A stretch of 64,000 nt of DNA from Odontocerum albicorne (lineage: Eukaryota > Arthropoda > Insecta > Trichoptera > Odontoceridae): NCBI GenBank assembly GCA_949825065.1, contig OX463838.1:992001-1056000 (forward strand). Direction: 5' to 3'. Both the position numbers and the translations under genes were made by a program. The notes under the pieces were generated by a model. The model did no database searches. It was not told where the DNA came from and worked only from the letters and a program-made list of their open reading frames with translations. Positions 50,467 to 60,345 of the stretch are shown in pieces (position 1 is the stretch's first letter; each line of letters starts with the position of its first letter).

Positions 50467-51233
50467 TACGAGGCGTATCTAGAAAGTAAGTGTACTGAGG
50501 CTCTCACGACCGGATGGATTTTATTTTAGACATGTTGGCTACACTTCCGTGTAGCCTGACCCTTCCCCTCCGCAACGAGACCGGTTCGAGGTCAGTACGT
50601 TGAGATGTGTCGACGCGACAACACGTTTCGTGAAAAATGTCAAACCAATCTCCCGCCAAGTGCGAAATTTTGTAAAAAGGCAAGAGTTTTTGAGGCGCAT
50701 CAAAATCTATGGAGATGAATTTCTCCGCTCCATCGTTACTGGAGATGAAACTTGGGTTGCACACTACACGCCTGAAACCAAAAGGCAGTCTCAACAGTGG
50801 CGTCACACCTCTTCACCCTCCACCAAAAAGTTCAAAACCACAATTTCAGCCAAGAAAATCATGGCATCCGTGTTTCGGGACTGTCAAGGCATAATTTTAA
50901 TTGAATATATGCCTCAAGGGGAGACCATCAACTCTGCAAGATACTGTGATCTCTTTACCTCCTTGAAGCTGCACATGGGTGGAAAAAGGTTTCAACCGAC
51001 GAGGAGGTAAAGGAGGAGGTGGAGAAGTGGACGGAGGGGTTGGCGGGAAACTACTTCGAGGAAGGCATCAAAAAGTTGATACCCCGCTTCACCACCTGCA
51101 TTGAGAGGAATGGCGACTATGTCGAAAAATAGCTTACATATGTACTACGGTAACCACGTAATTTTTTTGTTTAAATAAAAAAAAATGTAACCTACAAAAA
51201 ATCAGTACACTTACTTTCTGGATATGCCTCGTA
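50467..51233 (+). mobile_element. mariner M4, doubly deleted
   Basis: TACGAGGCGTATCTAGAAAG at 50467, CTTTCTGGATATGCCTCGTA ending 51233; 767 bp. It lacks the N-terminal domain like M3 and M5, and also about 190 bp of the catalytic domain. Confidence 0.95.
50600..51131 (+). pseudogene. mariner transposase remnant
   Basis: FLRSIVTGDETWVAHYTPET keeps the first catalytic Asp. The frame then runs from INSARYC straight into DLFTSLKLHMGGKRF, deleting the HDNARPH and SPDLAPSDY blocks, i.e. the second and third Asp. A shift after KRF lets only pieces of EEVKEEVEKWTEGLAGNYFE follow to the stop near 51131. Confidence 0.9.
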
Positions 51234-51439
51234 ATAAATTTATTTATTGAACACCTCATTGTAAAAACAATTTGGAGGGCCATGCGCAACACTATGGCGG
51301 GCCCGCGGGTTGGTCATATTTGTTTTACAACACAATAAACAAGGTCACAATCTCAAAAGATATTCTGAAATATACATTTTATTTTATTTTACTACATATT
51401 TTTTAATATTTGCTGCCATTTAACATTATTTTTCTTATG
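51234..51439. other. non-coding stretch
   Basis: AT-rich spacer between mariner M4 and the large hAT element; nothing recognised. Confidence 0.3.
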
Positions 51440-51735
51440 CGTTAGATCATAGTTTCCCAAACTTTTTCGGCCCGTAGACTACTTGCTGATTTTTTTTATT
51501 TTCCGTAGACCCCCTGCCTGCCTAATATTGAATTTTTCTACACTTATTAACTTCAAATGTGTTTTTGACAGCTGACCCAATGCTGTTCAACTTGATAAGG
51601 TTTTTGTGTAGAGTGGACAATTGTAAAAAAATAAAAACATGTACAATTTTTATTCATACCTTTATTCAAAGACACAAAATGCAAGTAAATATTTGGCTTT
51701 GGAACGAAACAAATCGAAACCTAGTAAAATTTCTA

Positions 51736-53022
51736 TTAGGTCCTTACATATGAAATTGGCGTTTTGTTTGGGAGGAACATAAAGTTGATTTTTTTTTAAT
51801 ATAATATATTTATTTAATCAAAGTATGTACCATTGCTATCTATGCACTTTTGCCATCTCATAGGTAGTTCATCGATCCCTTTACTAAAAAAACCATTCGG
51901 ACGGGAATCAATAAAATCTTTGAAGTCGGTTTGGACTGCCCCATCGGAGTTGAATTTTTTCCCTTGCAAGAAGTTATCCAAATTTCGAAAAAAATAGTAA
52001 TCTGTTGGGGCAAGGTCCGGAGAGTACGGTGGATGTCTTAGACATTCCAATTGAAGCTCTTCTAATTTGGTAGCCGTCTGTTGTGCAGTGTGTGGTCTAG
52101 CGTTATCATGAAGCAGCAGTGGCCTAGAGCGATTAACCAGCCTCGGTTGTTTAGCAGCTAGCTTTTCCATCATGGTTTGCAGTTGCTGACAATAGACATC
52201 TGCCGTAATCGTCTGGCCAGATTTAAGAAAGCTGTAGTGAACGACACCAGCACTAGTCCACCAAACGCTCACAAGTAACTTTTTTGGAGTCAATTTTCGC
52301 TTGGGGCATGGTTTGGCTGGTTCGGCAGGGTTCAGCCATTGCGATGAGCGCTTCCGATTATCATACAGGATCCACTTTTCATCACAGGTAATGATTCGAT
52401 TCAAAATCCCTTCATTATTGTGCCGGTTGAGTAATGCAACGCAGCAGTCAACGCGCGTTTGTTGATTTGCTTCACTCAATTCGTGAGGTACCTACCTTTC
52501 AAGCTTTTTCACCTTCCCAATTTGCTTCAAGTGGATTAAAACAGTTTTATCACTAACACCGCAGCCTGCAGCTAACTCGGACGTGGTTTGCGATGGATCC
52601 GCTTCCACAATAGCCTTCAATTCTTCATTATCAACTTTGGTCTCCGGCCGTCCACGGGGCTTTTTCTGCAGGTCGAAATTTCCAGAACGAAAACGTTGGA
52701 ACCTAAAACGCACTGTGTTTTCTTTTCCGGCACCGTCGCCATACACATCATTAATCCTTCGAGCCGTTTCTGCAGCACTGGTGCCACGGTGGAACTCGTA
52801 CTCGTAAATAACGCGATATTTCAAGTTTTCCATTTTGTAAACTGAGTGACGCAAAGAAAAAAAACAATTGAGGAAAAAACAAATGAATTATAATTTTCGA
52901 AACACAAATACTTGAGTAAATAGCTGTATAAATTTTAATTTGGAATTCCTAACCAAAGAGAAGATATTTGAGATCAAAGTTGCCAGTACGGCAAAACGCC
53001 AATTTCATATGTAAGGACCTAA
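51736..53022 (-). mobile_element. near-intact mariner (Hsmar1/cecropia-like)
   Basis: It is 1287 bp long, the canonical mariner length, with TTAGGTCCTTACATATGAAA at 51736 and its complement ending at 53022. TA target copies are at 51734-51735 and 53023-53024. It is the only full-length mariner in the window and looks young: both terminal repeats match over at least 25 bp. Confidence 0.95.
51814..52854 (-). pseudogene. mariner transposase with one nonsense codon
   Basis: The frame is continuous from Met at 52854 to the stop at 51814 except for one in-frame TAG at about 52491-52489. There the family has Trp (GKVKKLER-stop-VPHELSEANQQ). The N-terminal domain (YEYEFHRGTSAAETARRIND) is complete, as is the second helix-turn-helix (SQTTSELAAGCGVSDKTVLI). 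The DD34D triad is intact: TCDEKWILYDNRKRSS, LLLHDNARPHTAQQTA, SPDLAPTDYYFF. The C-terminus is RWQKCIDSNGTYFD. It resembles the transposase half of human SETMAR (Hsmar1). Inactive unless the stop is read through. Confidence 0.95.
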
Positions 53023-53045
53023 TATATAAAATTAATACACAAGTA

Positions 53046-53300
53046 ATACTGTTAGGTGTTAAAATAAGTTGTGTCCGTTTTTTTTTTCAATTTAAAAATG
53101 AGCACTAAACGTAAAACGAAATGGTAAATGTTATACGTCATTTGAAATAAATTATTATATTTGATTACAAGCCTTCAAAATGGCAATGAGTTGATAATAT
53201 TTTTTAACCTTATAAAATATTCTAAAACACTTTTTTACACGTGTATGTATCTAATTTGTTACAAAGCAAAATTGTCGATAAAATCACCTTAAAAACAAAT
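53046..53300 (+). mobile_element. mariner left-end fragment (TTAGGTGTTAAAAT)
   Basis: TTAGGTGTTAAAATAAGTTG followed by the 5' UTR of the family at 53305, up to CCTTCAAAATGGCAATGAG, then unrelated A/T-rich sequence. It lies directly before a second left end in the same orientation. Confidence 0.7.
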
Positions 53301-53301
53301 A

Positions 53302-53977
53302 TTAGGTGTTAACATAAGTTGTGTCCGTTTTTTGTCAAATTAAAAATGAGCACCAAAAGTAAAACAAAATGGTAAAGGTTATACGTATTATTTTATTTGA
53401 TTACAAGCCTTCAAAATGGAATATCAAGTAGACGAAAGTGAACATTTTCGACACCTGTTCGCGTTCAATCGAGGGAATAAAACTGCCAAAGCTGCTCGCG
53501 ATATTTGCGAAGGTTTTTGCGTTTCAAAGACGGTAATTTCGACCTGAAAGACATGGAGCGTTCATGAATAATATGGTTTAAGCGGTCCTCATCGAAGTCT
53601 ACTGGTCATCCGGAACGCTCCATGTCTTTCAGGTCAAATAACCGTCTTTGAAACCCAAAAAACCATCGAAGAGCTATCCTTTAAGTCATAGCATCTTCCC
53701 GTACACTTCGCAAATATCGCGAGCAGCTTCAGCACCTTCATTCCTTCGATTGAACGCGAACAGAAGGAGGTGTCGAAAATGATCACTTTCGTTTACATGA
53801 CATTCCATTTTGAAGGCTTGTAATCAAATAAAATAATATATGTAACGTAAAAGCAAACACAATACTTGTAGAGCAGAAAGTTTTCTTTCGAATGACGTAT
53901 AACATTTACCATTTTGTTTCACTTTTGGTGCTCATTTTTAAATTGAAAAAAAAAACGGACACAACTTATGTTAACAT
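53302..53977. mobile_element. head-to-head mariner 5' halves (fold-back)
   Basis: The left half (53305-53560) runs from TTAGGTGTTAACATAAGTTG through MEYQVDESEHFRHLFAFNRG and NKTAKAARDICE. The right half (53975-53590) is the same 5' region on the other strand (MECHVNESDHFRHLLLFAFN). They meet near 53560-53640, where GACATGGAGCGTTC faces GAACGCTCCATGTC. Both outer ends are left-type termini and there is no right half of the transposon. A single half copy is at 23020-23290. Confidence 0.85.
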
Positions 53978-53983
53978 CCAATA

Positions 53984-54297
53984 TTAATGAGAGGGATGGA
54001 CCTGATGCTCTGATAGCACTGGTTCAATATTTGGCTTCAAATTAGTAAGGTACAGTCTTAAATCTTCACGTTCAGTGATTTGCACTCGATTTCTTTTTTT
54101 CATAAGAAGATTGTCAACCGCCCTATAACCTCTTTCCACGAGGTATGAAGATGGAAAAGCTAACAAAAACTTTTATGCTGTAGTCCATAATGCAGGATAA
54201 GCAACAGGAATATCTTTCTGAAGCCAGAACTGCTGATACTTCTTTCTGAACTGCACCTTAAGTTCTTCGTTTGTACTTATTCCAATCAGTTCTTCTT
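53984..54297 (-). pseudogene. hAT transposase C-terminus of the composite element
   Basis: Minus strand: EELIGISTNEELKVQFRKKY, QQFWLQKDIPVAYPALWTTA, one stop, KFLLAFPSSYLVERGYRAVD, NLLMKKRNRVQITEREDLRL and PNIEPVLSEHQVHPSH-stop. This is the hATC dimerisation region of the SCAND3/ZBED5-like group. It belongs to the surrounding 51448-55227 element. Confidence 0.9.
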
Positions 54298-54299
54298 GT

Positions 54300-55022
54300 A
54301 ATATATATTTTTTTTTTATCCACTTTGCACGGATTTCTCCTGTTACACAAAGAGGGTTTGCTTCTAGCGTTAGCTTATTCGTTAGGAATAATATCAGCCA
54401 GGATTCTTCTCATACTGCTAGACGGTACCGAGAATATATCAACCGTGTCATTCAGTTGGTTCAATATCTCTATACCACGCGTGACTGAGTGTTTAGCCAT
54501 GATATTCGTCCTGTAAGTTGGTATGTAGAACAGAGGGTGATTCCTTGCACGGATATATTTATTGGGTACATATAAACTTAGTGCTTCTAGAATCGCGGGA
54601 CAGTTAAAGCAACCTTGGAAGACCTTTATTAGGAATATCGCAATGGATTCTTGCCTTCTTGTTTCAAGGCTTCTATAGTTACACACCGTGAGAAGTTCGG
54701 CATGGTGAGCATATTTTGGGTAATCGCCCTTTGTTCTGTACCATAGATATCTGAGGAATTTTTTTTGTATTTGTTCTATATTGTTTTTATATTTGAGCTG
54801 GTGAGGAGCCCAAACCGTAGATGCATATTCTAATTTGGTTCTAATTAGATAATTATATAAGTTTCGGAGGATATCGGTGCTGTTAAATTCTCTTGATATT
54901 CTCATTACAAAACCGAGTAGTTTGTAACAGTCCGATATCAAACGTGAGACATGGTTAACGAACGTGAGTCCGACATCGAAGGTTACGCCCAAATCCTTGA
55001 ATTCAGAAACTCTGTTCTACAT
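54300..55022 (-). pseudogene. non-LTR retrotransposon RT C-terminus (CR1/jockey-like)
   Basis: The open minus frame from about 55022 reads NRVSEFKDLGVTFDVGLTFV, NHVSRLISDCYKLLGFVMRI, NLYNYLIRTKLEYASTVWAP and QIQKKFLRYLWYRT, then LETRRQESIAIFLIKVFQG and HPLFYIPTYRTNIMAKHSVT, ending RRILADIIPNE-stop at 54375. KDLGVTFD...H...LG and LEYAS-VW-P are the standard region behind the palm in CR1/jockey ORFs. The minus-strand tail ends in A10 (poly-T at 54308). 5'-truncated. Confidence 0.9.
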
Positions 55023-55235
55023 ATATGTACACACAATCTGTGTTAGGTGTAATAAGACATTTACGGAACGCCTAAATATTGATGATGACGATGATTAAAT
55101 GAGATCCGCTCACGTGGACCCCTATTTACATCTCGTGCACCCCCATTCTCTTTTCTAGCTGACATAGACCCCCTGCAAGTCAAAATCTACCCTTGGGGGT
55201 CCATATAGACCACTTTAGGAATCTTTGCGTTAGAT

Positions 55236-55822
55236 CCTCACGCGCGGCATATTCTCCAATCAGTTTAAAGCATCCGGTATAAGATCATGTATGTTAGTTG
55301 CTGAACGTATCTAGAAAACCATATAATGGGCAGCTGTTTACGATGCGGTTCGTAGTCTGGATTTTCCCACACTCATAGAAAGGCGACTCTATATCCACTT
55401 GTGTATATGCCATGTATGTTATTATGGTCCATTTCGCATCTGGCCCTATTCAGAATACACCATTCCTTCCGATGAAGGGGGAAAACCCAAGCAACGTCAT
55501 CCTATGTTATAAGACGTCTGTTTGTCATATTTCATCATTTATGGCCTGTTACCGATTTGCTCCAGCATTCTAGATTAGTCGACAGGAGGTGAGATGGAGT
55601 GGCGGTGGTTCTTTTATTTCCGCAATAAAAGTCAGTTGGTCGATTTCTATCCCACACCCTATCCCACTCTTTAATGAGAATTTCTTCAAGACTTTTAAGT
55701 ATCAGAAGGTGGGATATTTTATAAGACTGGAAAGTCAACATGTGGGTGAAGGCTTCAGAGCTCCCCCGACAATACGCTTCGCTCCATGTATTTGCGTGTC
55801 AACTAAGTGCGTGTGCGCAATG
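55236..55822. other. non-coding stretch
   Basis: Unremarkable; no recognised gene or repeat. Confidence 0.4.
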
Positions 55823-56413
55823 ATGTATACCAGACGTGGGCAAATGCGGCTCCGAAGCCGCATGCGGCTCTTCGTTGGGTTAAGTGCGGCTCCCAATGTC
55901 TCTTATAAAAAAATACAATCTGGACTTCTTAAACAACAAGGACCCTTGTCTTCTTTTACACGCGAAGATGACACAATAAAGGAAGCTAGTTTTTTTAATA
56001 GCGTGGAATATTGGTCGTGCCATGGAGAAACGTCCATATGGAGATGGAGAATTTATTAAGAGAAACTTCAAGCTTTGTATCCAATAATACAAAACTATAC
56101 AAATTGATGGCACAGATGCGAGATTTAGCTAAAACTGATAAATACACTTTTTATCATAATATATTATATTTTATTAAATAAATTTTGAACTAATTATTTT
56201 GTGTTTTCTTTTTCATTTTTATATATTTATATATGTGTATTTTTGATACTTTATATAGCAATTAAGATTTGTGTAGAAAATGTAATAAATTAGAATTAGT
56301 GTATTTAATACTACGTGAGAACGTGACTATGGTGTGGCTCTTTATATACGAGTATATGAAAATCCAGAATGTGGCTCTCGTTGACCTCATGTATGCCCAC
56401 CCCTGATATATAC
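55823..56413. mobile_element. hAT MITE (CAGACGTGGGCAAA)
   Basis: The element is 55831-56405. The left end CAGACGTGGGCAAATGCGG is complementary to ATGCCCACCCCTG on the right with a few mismatches. The flanks ATGTATAC (55823-55830) and ATATATAC (56406-56413) match in 7 of 8. AGCCGCATGCGGCTC near the left end recalls hAT element 1. No transposase. Confidence 0.7.
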
Positions 56414-56439
56414 ACACACACAAGGATAGTACATATACT

Positions 56440-56880
56440 CGTAATATAATATACATATCAACATGCCATGTCTCTTGCGGGGTAAACAGAGTGCAGAGAG
56501 AACAGATCTCCATTTTCTATCTAAGAAGATAACTTTCACCACCTCCACATTCATACATCTCATCATGAACAATCTTCTATTATTCATAATTCTCACATTT
56601 TGTTTTTCAAAATCTGGTCCACTTGATCTAGCCATGTTTCCCTCTCGGTCTACCTCTTACAAGCACACCTTGCATTTTTGACGTGTATACTCGCTTAGTC
56701 ACTGTTTCGTCATTAATTTTCTTCACATGTCCAAACCGTCTTAAATATCCTTTATTCATATTATTCAAAACACCAATTTTATCCATGCATTCATTTCTGA
56801 TGTCATCATTCCGCCTTCATTCACTCATTGACATTCCGCGAAAATTTATTAGTACACGCACGTCCTGGGTCATAATGAAA
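56440..56880 (-). pseudogene. non-LTR family-B 3' fragment
   Basis: Minus-strand family-B tail (CATGTCTCTTGCGGGGTAAA, ATGTCCAAACCGTCTTAAAT, GCATTCATTTCTGATGTCAT). It is the region into which P4 may have inserted further downstream. Frames are broken. Confidence 0.6.
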
Positions 56881-56907
56881 GAAGCGTTTGAAAGGGATTT
56901 TGTTAAC

Positions 56908-57548
56908 TCCTTTATTTTATATTATTTAAAGTTAAGGCATTAATATTGTGGCGGTTTAAAGACATTATAATTTGTTTTTATAAAACACTGTTTATTTCAC
57001 TTTTTATAACGGTATAATTCTACCGGTTTCAAGGCTTTCACCTCATCTTCATGGGAGCACAAAGAAGACTGAATTACGTTCGAACTGTGTGTTAAGGCGG
57101 ATTTAGTGAACACAAATCCGCCTTAAAAAATCCTCGAATTTATTCTGAATAATCATTTTCACCGTGAAAACCATACATTTTCTATTGATGATGCCAAATT
57201 TGTACATATCAGTAGTAACGAAAATAAATTGGACAGATTAGACGCCCTAAAAATTTCTAAGTCAGTGAGTGCATCGAGGTGAACATCTAGCAAACGCATA
57301 TATTCCAATAATCTCGGCGCTGCTCGCTTAGGTTGTCTCCTCCCTCCCTTCACCCATAGTCCCCAACACGAATGTTTACCGTTAGAAGCGTGTATGTCGG
57401 TACAAGTTCGAAAATAATTCAGTCTTGTTTCTGCTCCCTTGATGAAGAAGTGAAAGCCTTGAAACCTATAGGGTAGGGTTATACCGTTACAAAAAAGTGG
57501 AATAAATAGTGTTTGATAAAAAACAAATAACAATGTCCTTTATTTTAT
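56908..57548. mobile_element. Penelope-derived element P4 with GIY-YIG fragment
   Basis: The element is 56921-57535 (615 bp) and the 13-bp duplication TCCTTTATTTTAT is at 56908-56920 and 57536-57548. Inverted arms carry TATAATTCTACCGGTTTCAA on the left and AAACCTATAGGGTAGGGTTA on the right. Here the GTTAAGGCATTAATATTGTG tail is on the left arm. The core 57100-57280 is a plus-strand GIY-YIG remnant (ENHTFSIDDAKFVHIS-like, KLDRLDALKISKS). Confidence 0.85.
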
Positions 57549-57549
57549 T

Positions 57550-57810
57550 TGTCCAACTTCCTCTTGTTCACCTTCCCTCAACTGTCCCCTCAATCAACAA
57601 CTTGCATCATTCTTTCTAGCAACGTGCCAAAGTACGTAAGGGTTCTTTTTCAGTACGTTATCGAAAGTCTTTCGGTGATTTTCAATTCTTGGATGATAGA
57701 CAAGTTGGCGCGCCTTGTGGTCCATGGCATACGGAGCATCCGCCTTCAACACCACATCTTGAAGGCATCTATCATGTTTATTTTCTCTTTTCTCATCGTC
57801 CATTATCCCA
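57550..57810 (-). pseudogene. non-LTR family-A fragment
   Basis: The minus frame 57803-57594 MDDEKRENKHDRCLQDVVLK parallels the shifted reading of 5150-5215 (MDDEKERNKHDRCLQNVVME). It then continues toward the FGHV and TVEGRR blocks in broken frames up to P4's right border. Confidence 0.6.
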
Positions 57811-58642
57811 GTTATTATTACAGAGCTGCCTTAGTTCATTCATCAGGAACTCGAATATAAACACTAAGTATTAGTTCAATTTTGTTCTAACAAAATAATG
57901 TAAATAAAAAAAGTTTTTGTAATTTGAAACCTGCATACATATATAGAAAGGATGAAAAGCTAAGAATAAAAATACGACTGAGAAATTTAGGTCATACCGA
58001 TCTGCGTCATTCCCATAGTAAGTCCTGCATTATATTTAGATGTCCGACGTTATTCACACGGTGCATAAGATGCATTTATACTGTCTTACAGCACTTACTA
58101 AGCACTTATATATCGTCCGATTTCTGGCACTAATTGGTAGCTGACATTTTACACTTTCAGAGATATTTCTGTACAAAAGTTGAAACTTTTCCCACCATAT
58201 ACGAGTATGCGTCTGTCTGTCTGGACACAACATATTTTTCGATTGTGTGAAAATAGTATTTCCAAATAGAATATCATATTAGCCAGAATATCACTAAGGC
58301 CTCAGCCACACAGGTAGGAGCCTCGCTTGGTGATAAGAGCTACGTTGCGAGCTAGGTGACATATCCTAGCGAATCAACGCACCCCACACTAACGCAATGA
58401 TCACACTGCACGCTTCGCGCCACGCTACATGACGAATAGTCACCTAGTGAGTCTCCTAGTCCAACAGACGTGTTGGTTAATTTTATTCTGTCACCAAATG
58501 ATTTTACACCGATATCGTAGTCACGTATTGTAGTCACGATACCGGACTGTTAGCGCATCGTGTGACAGAGACGACGCTCTACAAACGATGTGTATTACTA
58601 ACCGCCTGTACTGTAATATCGTCATCCTCTACCAGAAGTAGG
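57811..58642. other. non-coding stretch
   Basis: 58300-58560 has MITE-like flavour (TAAGGCCTCAGCCACACAGG at the left; several CTAGGTGAC / GTCACCTAG inverted words), but a matching right end was not found. Confidence 0.35.
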
Positions 58643-59209
58643 GGTTGAAATCCTTTTTTTTTTATTAAATAGTAAATTATTGTACAAACATTTGTCAAGG
58701 CTAAACCTATATACACATTTATTACTTAACTAATCTTAATTATATGTTATCATTTATGTTATGAACTTACTTAATCTTATTTTCCTACATGGCATTTTAT
58801 TTTATTTTTTCAATCTTAATATATGAGATCTTAGAAAGAATTAACACCTACATACTACTTATAACTAGATAACAATTCTTACACTAATTATTTAGCAAAA
58901 CAAGTCCACTCGTTCAGGCTACTTGTATTCCATCACATTCACTCGGACCTTGGTCGTCCCAGCTAATACTGTAGCTGGACTAGTCAGGCAACAGATAATG
59001 CTTCGGGAGCTTGTGCTTATAACGGAAGGGTAGGTCGGATTTACTCTCGCAAGCCCCCAGGGCAGCGACTAAGGGATTTCTGTGATTTTGTTGACGTTTA
59101 TAGAACTTCACGGTCCAAGCGAGGATGCGGTGTTGTAGGGTTTCTTCTCGCTGTTCGGCGTGAAGTCGGGTAAGGTTTGTTCTGGGATGGGTGTTGGTTG
59201 AAATCCTTT
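58643..59209 (-). mobile_element. non-LTR element (family R), longer copy
   Basis: The inserted 539 bp (58657-59195) is flanked by the 14-bp duplication GGTTGAAATCCTTT (58643-58656, 59196-59209). A poly-A tail is seen as T-run at 58655-58663. The 3' 200 bp match the insertion at 48974-49198. It carries the end of an ORF. Confidence 0.9.
58980..59195 (-). CDS. open ORF tail of the family-R non-LTR element (no start)
   Basis: The minus strand is open from the 5' truncation point to TAG at 58982-58980, about 72 codons: NTHPRTNLTRLHAEQREETL, QHRILAWTVKFYKRQQNHRN, PLVAALGACESKSDLPFRYK, HKLPKHYLLPD-stop. It lacks a Met and so is easy to overlook. The position in front of a 3' UTR with poly-A suggests the C-terminus of the element's RT or other ORF. 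I do not recognise the domain. Confidence 0.6.
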   Translation of the reverse strand, partial: NTHPRTNLTRLHAEQREETLQHRILAWTVKFYKRQQNHRNPLVAALGACESKSDLPFRYKHKLPKHYLLPD

Positions 59210-59259
59210 AAAAAACCCTGGAAATTCCGAGAAAAATATGACCACTTTAGGGTAAATTA

Positions 59260-59420
59260 TAATACAATACATATGATATATTTCGTTTTCAAGAATACAT
59301 TTTTCGTTTGTTTCTTCTCAAATACCGTTTTATAATATAACAGTTCATGAACATTATTAAAAATATCTGAAACCGGGCAAGGCACGAGTTAATCGTCTAG
59401 ATATACATTATATAGGTCTA
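59260..59420 (+). repeat. local direct repeat, copy 1
   Basis: TTTGTTTCTTCTCAAATACC...ATAACAGTTCATGAAC...CGAGTTAATCGTCTAG corresponds to 60240-60345 (TTTGTCCTCAAACACC...ATAACAGTTCAGAAAC...CGGGTTAATCGTCTAG). Confidence 0.7.
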
Positions 59421-59449
59421 TTCGGAACGCTCTAAAGTTTATTATTATT

Positions 59450-59945
59450 GTTATTTAACACTTTTATTGCAAATACAATCTGTCGGGTTTATTGCCAGGC
59501 GGCAATCTCTTCCATCCAACCAGACAAAAGTAAATGAAACAAGTTACGTGGTCGCATAAATCATTCAAATAACTATCCATCCCCACGAAATCCATAAACA
59601 TATACGTGAGCACATGCCCACGAACCCCACAAAGACGGATAATAACCCGAACATTATTTTTCATATAAAGTGAGGTATCATCAATCAAAAGGAAAGGAAG
59701 GGATGGTGGAGAGGAAAGGAAAAGAAAAATCAGGAATGAAACACGTTATTTTACTGACTAGAAATTAAGAGATTTTTCAGTCGCTTTTTAAAGCATGCCA
59801 AGGACGAAGCGAGTCTTATATTGGTTTGTAACTGATTCCAGAGTCTTACTGCATGAACAGTAAAGGACGACGTAAAGAAAGAAGAACGGTGAACTGGAAA
59901 GGCCAATAAACAATCTCTGTTTGAGTTCGTTCGAATAGGAAAAAA
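59450..59945 (-). mobile_element. LINE family-J 3' end, copy 5
   Basis: Minus strand: ORF end SNRDCLLAFPVHRSSFFTSS, FTVHAVRLWNQLQTNIRLAS, SLACFKKRLKNLLISSQ within 60095-59751, then UTR to the AATAAAAGTGTTAAATAA tail at 59450. It is the most complete family-J UTR. Confidence 0.85.
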
Positions 59946-60239
59946 AATGTAAAATATAAAAACAGATGTCGCCCAAATAGCACATATTTGTTCAAATAAT
60001 AATTTTAATAGTTCTGATTTGTAATAACAGAAGTCGCATGATTTGTTTTTCACTTTTATAAATAATACGTGTCGCGCGCTGCAATGATATTCCATAAATA
60101 TAAAATTGAAATCATTTTTTTATCCACGTTCTGATAGACTGTTGAATAAATAATAGTCGCCTGTGAAAAAAATATAGTTATGACATTCAGCTGTCAGTTG
60201 ATGTATCGTGGCGGTATTGTTGTGCATGTATATATACAT

Positions 60240-60345
60240 GTTTTGTTTGTTTGTCCTCAAACACCATTTTATAACAGTTCAGAAACGTTAAAAAAAAACT
60301 CTGAATCTGCGCACGGCTCGGGTTAATCGTCTAGTATTTTAATAT
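60240..60345 (+). repeat. local direct repeat, copy 2
   Basis: Partner of 59260-59420; the family-J LINE lies between the two copies. Confidence 0.7.

Larger units (their letters stand above)
51440..55235 (-). mobile_element. large composite hAT element with nested insertions
   Basis: The element is 51448-55227, ends CATAGTTTCCCAAACT / AGTGG..., i.e. CATAGTTTCCCAAAC against CAAAGATTCCTAAAG on the complement. The 8-bp duplication CGTTAGAT is at 51440-51447 and 55228-55235 (the flanking identity extends to TGCGTTAGATC). Inside are a complete mariner (51736-53022), mariner half-copies (53046-53976) and a non-LTR fragment (about 54300-55022). Host hAT sequence remains at 51448-51735, 53977-54297 and about 55080-55227. 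Confidence 0.8.
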
